Source of the DNA: Cardinium endosymbiont cBtQ1 of Bemisia tabaci
Lineage (GTDB): Bacteria > Bacteroidota > Bacteroidia > Cytophagales > Amoebophilaceae
DNA: 64,000 bases
Assembly: GCF_000689375.1 (NCBI RefSeq)
Contig: NZ_CBQZ010000003.1
Span: forward strand, 1 to 64,000
Direction of reading: 5' to 3'
The translations under genes and the position numbers were made by a program. The notes below the pieces were generated by a model. The model was not told where the DNA came from, did no database searches, and saw only the letters and a program-made list of their open reading frames with translations. This document shows, one piece after another, positions 55,181-64,000 of the stretch. Position 1 is the first letter of the stretch. Each line of letters opens with the position of its first letter.

Positions 55181-55464
55181 ATTTAATATATTTATCTATT
55201 TAGCGGATTGCTATAATACAACCTAAATTAGCTGATTGTTCCCACTGCTTATGGATGAAAGGTAAACAAAAGGTTTTTTAAAAGCAAATGGCCTCAAACG
55301 ATTACAAATCGAGACCGTTGCGATAGCCTTATTAGTCATCCCTGAAGTATTTTTTGTATAAGAAAATATTTAATTGATATGTCTTTGTAATATTGGGATT
55401 TTAGGATGTTTCTTATTTTTGCTAACCTCTATTGTAAAACAAAAGTTTTTAGGTGAATATTATT

Positions 55465-56466
55465 AACCTGAACTCTGGATTAGAATTATTGTAAACCAGT
55501 TGTATATATATTAGCTATAGCCGGTTTTTTCTCTTTTAGCCCATAAGCAGTAATACCAGCTATTAAATTGACAATAAAATTAGGTATGCTTCTGTGTCTA
55601 GAGTGTTCTATTTGGCTAATATTTTTAAGCTGATCGATAATGATTTCAATGATGGATCTCTTTCGAAGCATTAATTTATCCCATAATGTCATAAAAGCAT
55701 TTTTCATATTTTTCTTGATATGGGTAATGAGCTCTATTCCTTTTTCCATAAGTTTTTCAAATAATTCTTTGCTGATATAGCCTTTATCCGAGAATACTTT
55801 ACCGATTAAATTTTTGCATAAACTTTTTGCAGGGAATCTATCCTTGACCCTACCTGGGGTAAGTGTAAAATTCATAATTTCACCTAAATCATTTACAATC
55901 AAATGTAACTTGAACCCAAAAAACCAGCCAGTCGTTGTTTTACCTTTAGTAGCTATTGATTTAAATACTTTGTTAGAACAAGCCCTTTGTACCTTACAAA
56001 CTTTAATGGCTGTTGAATCCATAAAATAACAACCTGTTCTTGTCTTAGAAAGACTATGCGTAAAGAAATACATAGGAACTAACGTTCTTTTTACTAGTGA
56101 TATGAATCTATTATAGCTCACTAATGTTCTAAACTCACTTGAGTGAAATTGCTCTAAATGAATATAATACATCTTAAAATTTCTAAAACCTATTAGATGA
56201 AAAGCAATTAGTATAGTCATTATTTCGCTTAAGTTAAGAGAACAAGTTCTAGTGGGTTTTCTTGTGGGCTCTGTTAACAGCTTTTTCTCCATATAAGGCA
56301 TAAATTTTATTAAAAACTCATCTACCATATAATATATTTCTACTAATTTGTCTACATTCATAAGCGGCTCCTTTAGTTTTTAGAGGTAATTTTCAATCAC
56401 CTAAATTTAAAACTCAAAGAAGCTTCTTTATACGCAAATATGAAAATCTAATCCAGAGTTCAGGTT
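55465..56466 (-). mobile_element. IS982-family element (type B), apparently intact
   Basis: A 1002-bp element with perfect 20-bp terminal inverted repeats (aacctgaactctggattaga at 55465-55484, reverse at 56447-56466) and an uninterrupted transposase. No clear target duplication is seen. On the right it abuts an IS5-family leader fragment, so it has inserted into, or recombined with, that element. Confidence 0.93.
55486..56361 (-). CDS. IS982-family transposase (intact)
   Basis: A 291-residue DDE-type transposase, the only unbroken IS982 transposase in the window. It begins MNVDKLVEIYYMVDEF. The catalytic regions are YFMDSTAIKVCKVQ (first Asp), GFKLHLIVNDLGEIMNF (second Asp region) and FSDKGYISKELFEKL with the following Glu-containing GIELITHIKKN. 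The end [20 protein letters not shown] is also conserved in the type-A copies. Activity is plausible because both the termini and the frame are intact. Confidence 0.93.
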   Translation of the reverse strand: MNVDKLVEIYYMVDEFLIKFMPYMEKKLLTEPTRKPTRTCSLNLSEIMTILIAFHLIGFRNFKMYYIHLEQFHSSEFRTLVSYNRFISLVKRTLVPMYFFTHSLSKTRTGCYFMDSTAIKVCKVQRACSNKVFKSIATKGKTTTGWFFGFKLHLIVNDLGEIMNFTLTPGRVKDRFPAKSLCKNLIGKVFSDKGYISKELFEKLMEKGIELITHIKKNMKNAFMTLWDKLMLRKRSIIEIIIDQLKNISQIEHSRHRSIPNFIVNLIAGITAYGLKEKKPAIANIYTTGLQ

Positions 56467-56543
56467 AATTGATCTTATTAATCTAAAAATATAATACGAA
56501 CTACAAACCTAATATACAAAATATTTCATGACGACACTATCTA
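56467..56543 (-). mobile_element. IS5-family left-end and leader fragment
   Basis: 77 bp that is the reverse complement of the IS5 leader found split around the IS982 insertion at 2092-2142 and 3147-3176. It ends in the terminal repeat at 56543. It shows the uninterrupted leader sequence, which proves the insertion site of the other copies. The transposase is missing. Confidence 0.8.
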
Positions 56544-56611
56544 AGACTGATTACAAGAAAAGTATTCTTAACATCATCACAATCACATAAATTAAAACCT
56601 ATATAACTAAT

Positions 56612-57613
56612 AACGTGAGTTTCGGATTAGACTTATTGTAAACCAGTTGTATATATATTATCTATAGCCGGTTTTTTCTCTTTTAGTGAATAAGCTGTAA
56701 TACCAGCTATTAAATTGACAATAAAATTAGGTATACTTCTATGCCTGGAGTGTTCTATCTGACTAATATTTTTAAGCTGATCGATAATGGTTTCAATGAT
56801 AGATCTCTTTCGAAGCATTAGCCTATCCCAGATAGGCATGAAAGCATTTTTCATATTTTTTCTGATTTGAGTAATCAGTTCTATGCCTTTTCCCATAAGT
56901 TTTTCAAATAATTCTTTACTCAAGTAGCCTTTATCAGCAAATACTTTTCCGATCAAATTTTTACATAAGTTTTCTACTGGCCATCTATCATTGGACTTAC
57001 CTGTAGTAAGAGAAAAATTCATAATTTCTCCTAAATCATTGACAATCAAGTTTAATTTGATTCCGTAAAACCATACCAGTAGTAGTTTTACCTTTACTAG
57101 CAATTGTCTTAAATACTTTATGAGCATAAGCTCTTTTTATATTACAAACCTTTATAGCGGTTGAATCCATAAAATAACAGCCTGTTCTCGTTTTAGAAAG
57201 ACTTTGAGAAAAAAAGTAAAATGGAACTACTGTTCTTTGAACTAGGGATATAAATCTACTATAGCTTACTAACTTGCAAAAGTCATTAGAATGAAATTGT
57301 TGTAAATGAATATAATACAACTTAAAATTTCTAAAGCCAATTACATGAAAAGCAATTAATATTGTCATTATTTCGCTCAAAATCAGTGAACATGTTCTAG
57401 TAGGTTTTCTATCTGAAGTAGGTAACAAATGTGATTCCATATAAGGCATAAATTTTATAAGAAATTCATCAACAGCGTAATATATTTCAACTAATTTTGA
57501 TACATTCATATCCGGCTCCTTTGGTTTTTATGATTATTTTTCAATCCCACAAATTTAAAACACAAAGGAGCTTTTTATACTCTTTTCTTAATTTCTAATC
57601 CAAAACTGACGTT
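56612..57613 (-). mobile_element. IS982-family element (type A)
   Basis: 1002 bp with terminal repeats aacgtgagtttcggattag (56612) and, inverted, aacgtcagttttggattag (57613). The flanks are aat on both sides (56609-56611, 57614-57616), a possible short target duplication. It is inserted in an IS6-like remnant (57614-57692). Its transposase is frameshifted. Confidence 0.85.
56633..57509 (-). pseudogene. IS982-family transposase with a one-base insertion
   Basis: From 57509 the frame is open for about 146 codons, to just after KTIASKGKTTTG. An extra base near 57075 (ccataccag, where the other copies have ccatccag) shifts it. The rest (GIKLNLIVNDLGEIMNF to NIYTTGLQ) continues in another frame to 56633. 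Both halves are otherwise well conserved, so decay is recent. Confidence 0.85.
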
Positions 57614-57692
57614 AATAGAAAACATATCCACTAAGATTTTAAACGAAAAGCTTAATTTAACCGTTTTTTAAAACAAATGCGGCAGAATCATA
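57614..57692 (-). mobile_element. IS6-family-like 5' end fragment
   Basis: About 79 bp nearly identical to 22964-23042 (shared ttaaacgaaaagcttaattt and aaaacaaatgcg), ending in the IS6-like terminus. It lies about 10 bp behind the ancestral nth stop and is read into by the shifted nth frame. Confidence 0.75.
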
Positions 57693-58330
57693 TTTTTTGT
57701 AACTATTCTTGATAGTAGGTACAATAGATTTTTAATGGGGCAGATGGTACAATTGGGGTTACGTGCTTTGCAAATATACCTACCATGTAATATAAGCCAG
57801 TGGTGGGCATGTTTCCGCCACTTTTGGTCTATGACTGCTAATAACTCTTGTTCTACTTTCTCTGGTGTTATACCTTTTGCTAGTCCAATCCTTTTGGTTA
57901 CTCTAAATACGTGGGTATCTACCGCAATAGTTGGCTGGTTAAATAGGCAGTTTAATACCACATTGGCTGTTTTTCTGCCTACGCCTGGTAATTGTATCAG
58001 TGCCTCAAAGTGGTTGGGTATACGGCTATTATAATGGTTGATCAATAGATTAGATAGTGCTATAATATTTTTGGCTTTATGGTTAAATAACCCAATGGAT
58101 CGTATGTATTGTTTTAATGTTTCTTCTCCAAGGTATACCATTTTCTCTGGTGTATCAAATCGTTCAAATAAAGGTTTGGTTGCTATATTTACCGATAGAT
58201 CGGTAGCTTGTGCGGATAATAGTACTGCTACTAATAGAGTAAAATCATTTTTATACATAAGTTCTGTGGTAGGATTTTTATTTTTATGACTAAAAATTTC
58301 AAAAATTTTGTCAACTATTGCTTGTTCCAT
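57668..58330 (-). CDS. nth: Endonuclease III with a frameshifted C-terminus
   Basis: A base-excision-repair DNA glycosylase/lyase. From ATG 58330 ([15 protein letters not shown]; an ATG at 58354 adds 8 residues) it has [12 protein letters not shown], the helix-hairpin-helix [17 protein letters not shown], the catalytic Lys in that motif, and the catalytic Asp in [14 protein letters not shown]. The iron-sulfur motif begins correctly (C-x6-C-x2-C in [11 protein letters not shown]), but the fourth cysteine is missing. Removing one base near 57721-57727 restores NLCTYYQE and a stop at 57703, the normal family end. As written, the frame runs on into IS6-derived sequence (NMILPHLF). It is either a recent mutation or a sequence error. 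Confidence 0.88.
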   Translation of the reverse strand: MEQAIVDKIFEIFSHKNKNPTTELMYKNDFTLLVAVLLSAQATDLSVNIATKPLFERFDTPEKMVYLGEETLKQYIRSIGLFNHKAKNIIALSNLLINHYNSRIPNHFEALIQLPGVGRKTANVVLNCLFNQPTIAVDTHVFRVTKRIGLAKGITPEKVEQELLAVIDQKWRKHAHHWLILHGRYICKARNPNCTICPIKNLLYLLSRIVTKNMILPHLF

Positions 58331-58525
58331 AATATATTTATGTAAAAGGATCATATGGTTAGATGGCTGTTAGGAAACAGTTATATATGCTTTATGTATT
58401 AGTAGAAAAGTGCAGATGTAAGTTTTCGCTAATCGAGTATCCTGGACCCATATTACATGTATCAATAGCCGCTGGCATATATTAAAGCGCTTACCTTATA
58501 AATTTAGCATAATAGCACATCAATA

Positions 58526-59170
58526 ATGAGTAATTTAATACATCCTGAAGTATATAGTAAAGTATCACCAGCAAAAAAATTAGTAGTATTGTTACATGGT
58601 GTAGGGTCTAATGGCCATGATGTAATCAAATTGGTTCCATATGTTAAAGATCATTTACCAGATTGTCATTTCATAGCACCACATGGAATAGAACCATATG
58701 ATATGGCTTCGTATGGGCGACAATGGTTTAGTCTACAAGATCGAACGTCCTATGTAATGAAAAGATTGTTGGGCAGGAATGTGCCATCGGTTAACGACCT
58801 TATTAAACAAAAACAAATAGCGCTAAGTGTTACCAATAAAGAGACTATTATAGTTGGATTTTCACAGGGGGCTATGATGGCCATCTATTTAACCCTTGTA
58901 GAGATGGAGCCCTTTTTATGTACAATAGGATTTTCTGGGTTGCTAGTAGCCCCTCCATCATGCATCAACACCATGACACCCATTTGTTTGATTCATGGTA
59001 TGTTGGACACAGTAGTAACCGTAGATGCTATAGACCATGCCAGAAAATATTTGTCTGGTCATAATATACCCTGTAGCACGCATAAACTAAAAGACCTTGC
59101 TCATTCAATAGACCATAGGGGTTTAGACATTGCTGTTGATTTTATCAAAAAAAGTGGCTTAAAGAAATAA
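58526..59170 (+). CDS. Phospholipase/carboxylesterase family hydrolase
   Basis: A 214-residue alpha/beta-hydrolase of the carboxylesterase/acyl-protein-thioesterase type (PF02230). It shows [39 protein letters not shown], the nucleophile in [15 protein letters not shown] (Ser near residue 117), the acid in [13 protein letters not shown] and the histidine in [11 protein letters not shown]. No signal peptide, so it is probably cytosolic. Substrate unknown. It stands divergent from nth, 195 bp away. Confidence 0.9.
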   Translation: MSNLIHPEVYSKVSPAKKLVVLLHGVGSNGHDVIKLVPYVKDHLPDCHFIAPHGIEPYDMASYGRQWFSLQDRTSYVMKRLLGRNVPSVNDLIKQKQIALSVTNKETIIVGFSQGAMMAIYLTLVEMEPFLCTIGFSGLLVAPPSCINTMTPICLIHGMLDTVVTVDAIDHARKYLSGHNIPCSTHKLKDLAHSIDHRGLDIAVDFIKKSGLKK

Positions 59171-59373
59171 ATTATCTGTCTAGTTTTTATTCCTTCTTTT
59201 ATCTAAAAAGGTCATTTTTCAAAGAGTAGGAAAACGCTTCTGTAAAAGGTTGTAATATACAAAGATGGCTTACAGGTAAAAAAGCTTAATTAATATTTTG
59301 CTTTTGATCAAGCAAAAAGTAAGGTCTAAATCTTCGTTTTACCACTGACCTGAACAGCTATTATTATTTTGTA

Positions 59374-60600
59374 TTATTTTGTATTATTTTTTTTGCACAA
59401 GGATGCTAGATATATTTTAGTAATGGGTTTAATCATACCCAGTGAAAGTAAAGAGCATAAAACAAAACCAACAAACGGAGGGGCTATGCCCCATAAAGGT
59501 GGAAGGACTATCCAAAATGGTATCAAAGAGCCAACCCCATAAGCAAAAGACTTTACCACTGCATCCCCCACTAAAATCACATGGGCCAGCTTTTCCTTTT
59601 TAGTCAAAGCTTGACCTATAATTGCAATAGCGGTTCTAAATAAATAAAGTCCCATGCCATAGAGCAATGCAGTGGCCTGAAGATAGTATGGCTCTGTCAC
59701 ATAAAAAGCGATAGTCGAAGCCAACACAATAAAGACAGGGCTAATATTAAAAAACCCAATGATCCATTTGGGTTTTTTTCTTAAGATCCATGAACCGCAT
59801 ATGCCACTTACAATAAAGCCTAGATGGATCATACTGATACTATAGCTATGTAATGTTGCATTGACTTGGCTATCGCCTTTGGCAATCCTTGCTACTAAAA
59901 TAGGTAACCCAACGGTATAGGCAATAGTGGCTATGTAATTCACCAGACGAAAACTAGTGATACGCAATAGTCCAGAATTTTGAACGATTTCTTTAAAACC
60001 GGTCAACACACCAAATGGTTGTGGTACGATTGTTTCTGCACCAATATCTGCCACGCGGCATAACTGCCAAGGTATGATGCGTAAAATGTAAACAAAGCTA
60101 CAAAGCAATAAAACTGCCTTCAATCCTATCATGGCTAATAAATTTTTCGCCAATATAGGTGCTAAAACATTAAAACATTGTAAAAAAATTTGAAAATTAG
60201 AAAAAAAGAAAGGCCTATCATCGGACCCTATTTGTTTACTCATAAAAGCAAGACCATTGGAATGTTCAATACTCATGATACAAGCCAGCGCCCATAATGT
60301 AAGGATCCAGCCTCGTAGATGTACACTACCATATACCGACAAAGCTAATAAGGTCAAGGTGGCCGATAAAAGGGCACCTATACCTATGGTATAGGCAGAA
60401 AAACGTTTTAAAAAAAAACCTCCAATTAATCCAGCTGAACCAATCCCTAATAAGCTAGCCGGCTCCAAATAAGCTGCAGAAATACCAGTGGTATCTATTT
60501 CAAACAAAGTAATTGCAAAGCTAGTCCCTAATATCGTGGGTACGATGCTACCCAGGCCGTTTAAGACCATATAAATAGGAATAATTTGTTTCATCTTCAT
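59374..60600 (-). CDS. Major facilitator superfamily transporter
   Basis: With the start at 60600 (MKMKQIIPIYMVLNG; an ATG at 60645 would add a polar 15-residue extension) the protein has 408 residues and about 11-12 hydrophobic segments (GIGSAGLIGGFFLKRFSAYT, MIHLGFIVSGICGSWIL, VVKSFAYGVGSLIPFWIVLP). The layout is of the major facilitator type. Substrate cannot be inferred. Its 3' end overlaps a small tandem repeat (tattattttg units, 59360-59390). It is downstream of secDF on the same strand. Confidence 0.8.
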   Translation of the reverse strand: MKMKQIIPIYMVLNGLGSIVPTILGTSFAITLFEIDTTGISAAYLEPASLLGIGSAGLIGGFFLKRFSAYTIGIGALLSATLTLLALSVYGSVHLRGWILTLWALACIMSIEHSNGLAFMSKQIGSDDRPFFFSNFQIFLQCFNVLAPILAKNLLAMIGLKAVLLLCSFVYILRIIPWQLCRVADIGAETIVPQPFGVLTGFKEIVQNSGLLRITSFRLVNYIATIAYTVGLPILVARIAKGDSQVNATLHSYSISMIHLGFIVSGICGSWILRKKPKWIIGFFNISPVFIVLASTIAFYVTEPYYLQATALLYGMGLYLFRTAIAIIGQALTKKEKLAHVILVGDAVVKSFAYGVGSLIPFWIVLPPLWGIAPPFVGFVLCSLLSLGMIKPITKIYLASLCKKNNTK

Positions 60601-60671
60601 AGATATACGTTTCTTTATTTGGATTATGGTGGCTATAATAGGCAATTATACCATCAATTTTGGGTATTGGA

Positions 60672-63557
60672 CTACTGTTTAGTAACAGAAGGCTTACGGC
60701 CAAAATCTGCTAAAAGAGGGGCTGCAATGCAGATGGAAGAATAAGTGCCAAGTAATACACCTAGTGTTAAGGCAAAAGAGAAGCCCTGCAAGGCAGCGCC
60801 ACCAAAGAAAAAAAGCACAACAATAGCTAATAATGTTGTAAGAGAGGTAATAACTGTTCTACTCAGCGTTTCTCTAATCGCATCATTAATTATGTGAGGG
60901 GTTATATCCATAGCCTTGTTGGCTAATTTTTCCCTTATTCGGTCATAAATAACCACTGTATCGTTTATAGAATAGCCAATAACGGTCAACATCGCTGCTA
61001 AGAATACTTCATTTACTTCATAGTTGAGGCCAAAACCGCGTGCTATACAAAAACCAGCTATAACTGCTAAAGCATCATGTACAAGGGCTACTACAGCTGC
61101 TAAGCCAAATCCCAGTCTTCTAAAACGAACCTTAATGTAAAAAAATATGCCCAATATAGCAAGTAATATAGCTCTTTGTGCACTCTTTTGGACATCATGT
61201 GCCACAGTAGCTCCTACTCTAGTAGTGCTTGTAATGTGAAAATAATTACCAGTTAATAGGTTATTGTTTTCTCCTAATTGAGTTAATTCTTTTAGTGTAG
61301 CAACCAATTTATCGTGTACTTTTTTATCGGAGGTAATCCCATCTTTATCACGCAAATAGCTAGTAGTAATCTGCATTACATTATTGGCACCATAGGTACG
61401 CACTTCTACACCTTCTTTGTATCTATTTGACAGTTTTTCCTTGAGTAAAGAAGCATCGATGGGTTTACAAAAATGGACTGTATAGGAACGACCACCTGCA
61501 AAATCTACGCCCAAAGTAAGTCCTTTATAGTAGTAAAAGCAGAAACTACCAACGGCTATAAATAATAAGGAACATAGGTAAAAACGGTAACGATTTTTAA
61601 TAAAATCAATTTGCACATTTTTAAAAAGTCTAGGTAGGGTTGGATAAGAAAAGGTCAAATTGGGTGTTGGGTAGGTATCCATAAAGAAGGCAAAAATCAA
61701 CCTTGTAATAAAGATAGAAGTAAAAATGGAAGTGACGATCCCCAGCATTAAGATAAGAGCAAAGCTACGAACTGGCCCTTGACCCAGGTAATAGAGTATG
61801 GCGCCAGCAAGAAAAGTGGTAATATTGGCATCAATAATAGAGCCATATGATTTGGTATATCCACGTTGAATAGCCTCTTTTATAGATACTTTTTGTGCCA
61901 ATTCTTCGCGTATTCGTTCAAATATTAAAACGTTGGCATCGATAGACATACCAATCGTAAGGACAAGACCAGCAATCCCAGGTAGGGTTAAAGTGGCCTC
62001 CAGTTGTGCCAAAATAGCCACCATAAAAAGCAAATTCAATAACAGGGCCACATTGGCTATTATACCTCCTTTTGCATAATAAATCAACATAAAAAGTAGT
62101 ATCAACCCTAAACCCACAGCTGTAGCCATAAGTCCTTGACTTTGGGCTGCCTTACTTAAACTTGGTCCCATAATCGCTTCTTCAACTACTCTAAGTGGCG
62201 CTGGTAACGCACCGGTTTGCAATACACTGGCCAAATCTTTAGCTTCTTCTAAGGTAAAATCGCCAGTTATCTGAGAAGCACCATTTGGAATTTCTTGGTT
62301 GACTACCGGTGCAGTGTATACCCGATCATCTAAGGTTATAGCGATGCGTTTACCAATATGATTGGCAGTAATGCGTTTCCAGATACGTGCACCTTGCTGG
62401 TTCATTTGTATCATTACGACTGGCTTGCCATTTTCAGCAAACGATTGGGTCGCATCGGTAATAATATCTCCTTTTAAAAGTGGTTCATTAGCGCTGGATG
62501 ATTGGATCGCATAAAGCACAACTGCTTTTGTGCCATCGGCTAAGGTTATTGCTTTTTTATCCCACATCCAAGTAATGTTTTTAGGTAATAAAGCTTTAAC
62601 CGCTTTGCTGCCTAGTATGGCATCTATTTGGTCCATCTCTTCAAGAGCGTATACCAACCTATAAGGGAAAGTATCTTTGCAAATCCTTTTAATTATCGAT
62701 TCCTTCGGCAGACGTTGCATTTTTTCTCCCTCTGTAAGCGTTTTGGGAAGGGTTGCCAATATGGTTGCTTTTTCTTTATCAAGTAAGAAATTATTCACAG
62801 ATTCTAGTGGCGGACCATACGCATCGGCTTCTGCTACGGCCCAGAAACGCAATTGTGCAACACCTTGTAGTAACTTTTTTACCCGTTCCGGGTGGGTAAC
62901 ACCTGGCAATTCAATTTGAATTCTTTCACTACCCGGTAGCTTTTGCATAGTGGTTTGTGTAGCGCCAAATCGATCCAGTCTAGCACCTATAATGGCAAGA
63001 GAATGGTCCAGTGCCTTTGAAATAGCTTGATCAATTGCCTTTATAATATCATTTTCACTAGAAAAACTATAACCAGCCACTTGGGCAGTAGCAAAAATAT
63101 CCTTTAGGTTTCCATTTGGGTTGAGCCTTTTATAGGCAGCTACAAAAAGTTTACCAAAAGAGGCCGTTGTACCTTTTTCTCTCTCTTGCTGTGCCCACTG
63201 GAGTGCTTCTAGAAAAAGAGGATCTGTAGGATAAGCAGCCAATCCTTTTACAAGTTCGGCTGGCATAACCTCCATCGTTACCTGCATACCTCCTTGCAGG
63301 TCTAAACCTAATTTCAAGGAACGCTCTTTTACTTCTTCGTAGGTATAGATAGTGCCCAATAAATTGCAAACTGGTTTCTTCCATATATTCATCAAATAGG
63401 CCTGACTTTTATCAAAGTCTACTCTGCCCTGTTCATCCATTGCTTGTTTTGCTGCGTGCCGTTGCACGCGGTAGTCTATAAACGTAAAGGAAAGATAATA
63501 AAGGGAGAGCAAGGTAGTAACAATGGCCAGAAAAAGTACTATTTTTTTAGATTTCAT
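60672..63557 (-). CDS. secDF: Fused protein-export membrane protein SecDF
   Basis: SecDF uses the proton gradient to pull proteins through SecYEG from the periplasmic side. The 961-residue protein carries SecD in its first two thirds: GLDLQGGMQVTMEV near residue 75, LGARLDRFGA-like IIGARLDRFGATQ, TGDFTLEEAKDLASVLQTGA, and SIDANVLIFERIREEL. SecF follows: GLTLGVDFAGGRSYTV near residue 680 and YSINDTVVIYDRIREKL. Each half has six membrane segments. Fused SecDF is standard in Bacteroidetes. Export through Sec serves the many lipoproteins in this window. Confidence 0.96.
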   Translation of the reverse strand: MKSKKIVLFLAIVTTLLSLYYLSFTFIDYRVQRHAAKQAMDEQGRVDFDKSQAYLMNIWKKPVCNLLGTIYTYEEVKERSLKLGLDLQGGMQVTMEVMPAELVKGLAAYPTDPLFLEALQWAQQEREKGTTASFGKLFVAAYKRLNPNGNLKDIFATAQVAGYSFSSENDIIKAIDQAISKALDHSLAIIGARLDRFGATQTTMQKLPGSERIQIELPGVTHPERVKKLLQGVAQLRFWAVAEADAYGPPLESVNNFLLDKEKATILATLPKTLTEGEKMQRLPKESIIKRICKDTFPYRLVYALEEMDQIDAILGSKAVKALLPKNITWMWDKKAITLADGTKAVVLYAIQSSSANEPLLKGDIITDATQSFAENGKPVVMIQMNQQGARIWKRITANHIGKRIAITLDDRVYTAPVVNQEIPNGASQITGDFTLEEAKDLASVLQTGALPAPLRVVEEAIMGPSLSKAAQSQGLMATAVGLGLILLFMLIYYAKGGIIANVALLLNLLFMVAILAQLEATLTLPGIAGLVLTIGMSIDANVLIFERIREELAQKVSIKEAIQRGYTKSYGSIIDANITTFLAGAILYYLGQGPVRSFALILMLGIVTSIFTSIFITRLIFAFFMDTYPTPNLTFSYPTLPRLFKNVQIDFIKNRYRFYLCSLLFIAVGSFCFYYYKGLTLGVDFAGGRSYTVHFCKPIDASLLKEKLSNRYKEGVEVRTYGANNVMQITTSYLRDKDGITSDKKVHDKLVATLKELTQLGENNNLLTGNYFHITSTTRVGATVAHDVQKSAQRAILLAILGIFFYIKVRFRRLGFGLAAVVALVHDALAVIAGFCIARGFGLNYEVNEVFLAAMLTVIGYSINDTVVIYDRIREKLANKAMDITPHIINDAIRETLSRTVITSLTTLLAIVVLFFFGGAALQGFSFALTLGVLLGTYSSICIAAPLLADFGRKPSVTKQ

Positions 63558-63972
63558 TGACTCTAAATCGATTAATGGATAATTAAAAGCAAATATATTT
63601 TCTTTAATTTATTAAACCAAATGTGGTTTGAAATAGAGGCAATCTGAACAGGTGCACTATCATTTTCCGTAATCTTAAAAAAGTGTATTTTGCTCAAAAC
63701 TAAAAATCAGAACCCTAAAAAAGAAAATCGACTAATCACCAGGTATTTTTCTAGTCTATTCTGTTTTGGATTGTATCTATTTTTTGTTATCCTTATCATG
63801 CAAAGGCAAAATAAAGCTTTCCGTATAATGGTTTTTTATAGGCAAGGTTGGGTTTACGCTGATTGAAGCAGTAAGTAGACTAGTAATAGTCAAAGGTTTA
63901 TAGTATTGTAGTCGTGCTGCTTTGGTCTTTATGATAGAATATGTTCTTATTATTTAGCTAAATATCATTTAT
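63558..63972. other. Divergent intergenic region between secDF and an ankyrin-lipoprotein gene
   Basis: 415 bp of AT-rich DNA with no supportable gene, IS end or strong hairpin. It must contain the secDF promoter and that of the gene starting at 63973. Confidence 0.45.
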
Positions 63973-64000
63973 ATGAGAAAAATAAACGGTAGGGTAGGCC
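63973..64000 (+). CDS. Start of a third ankyrin-lipoprotein-type gene (cut by window edge)
   Basis: The nine codons seen read MRKINGRVG, nearly identical to MKKINGKIG at 23405, and the preceding bases (atttatatg) also agree with the leader there (atttatatg). It is very probably another member of the lipobox/TLGN-KRSYNRN family; whether ankyrin repeats follow cannot be seen. Confidence 0.6.

Noticed and set aside
59360-59390. tattattttg repeats as a CRISPR or regulatory array
   Set aside because: Three imperfect short units without spacers; simple sequence overlapping the end of the MFS gene. No CRISPR array was seen anywhere in the window.

Overview
The window looks like chromosomal DNA of an obligate intracellular Bacteroidetes symbiont of the Amoebophilus/Cardinium group (Amoebophilaceae). 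The best overall fit is a Candidatus Cardinium-type genome, although the species cannot be proven from sequence alone. The reasons are: an AT-rich base composition; Bacteroidetes-specific genes (fused SecDF, a DUF5683 protein behind parB, DUF3127, a DUF6048-like protein, long LspA); two ATP/ADP translocases of the energy-parasite type; ankyrin-repeat lipoproteins; a contractile-injection-system locus related to the antifeeding prophage (Afp) and T6SS subtype iv; and many decayed insertion sequences.

Layout. 1-3960: lipB and a small HTH regulator sit between inverted copies of an IS5-family end that carries an IS982-family insertion. 4152-9382: ndk, a parS-like site, mnmG, parA, parB and a DUF5683 protein. 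9628-13190 (minus): ftsA, ftsZ and a CofE/FolC2-like ligase. 13654-14583: an ankyrin lipoprotein. 14777-19353 (minus): a tandem duplication of [nucleotide translocase + peroxiredoxin], one peroxiredoxin copy being a pseudogene. 19624-22255 (minus): DUF3127, a metal ABC permease and hisS. 22256-23404: a graveyard of transposase fragments. 23405-31447: an ankyrin lipoprotein, uvrA, two envelope proteins, tandem lspA genes, rpmH and rnpA. 31616-34969: a very large fusion of an SSS-type transporter, a degenerate kinase-like region and a RelA/SpoT-type HD hydrolase domain. 35073-39588: fabG, rdgB, fabD, trhO and dprA. 39796-44430: a symporter pseudogene, an M3 peptidase, a lipoprotein lipase, murI and a CAU tRNA. 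44977-48250: an exported hypothetical protein, an Lrp regulator, an HtrA-like protease and a fragment of a second copy. 48462-54550 (minus): the injection-system operon, with atpC upstream. 55465-57692: a second IS cluster. 57668-63557: nth, an esterase, an MFS transporter and secDF. The start of a third ankyrin-lipoprotein paralogue is cut by the right edge.

Working together, the genes describe a cell that imports host nucleotides, keeps basic division, segregation, repair and lipid-synthesis functions, and exposes ankyrin lipoproteins, lipases and a contractile injector to its host. IS decay has touched gene ends repeatedly: at least three genes (the HTH regulator, the CofE-like gene and nth) stop inside or exactly at IS-derived termini. 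nth also carries a one-base shift that removes the last cysteine of its iron-sulfur motif. The most unusual single gene is the transporter-HD fusion at 31616-34969.
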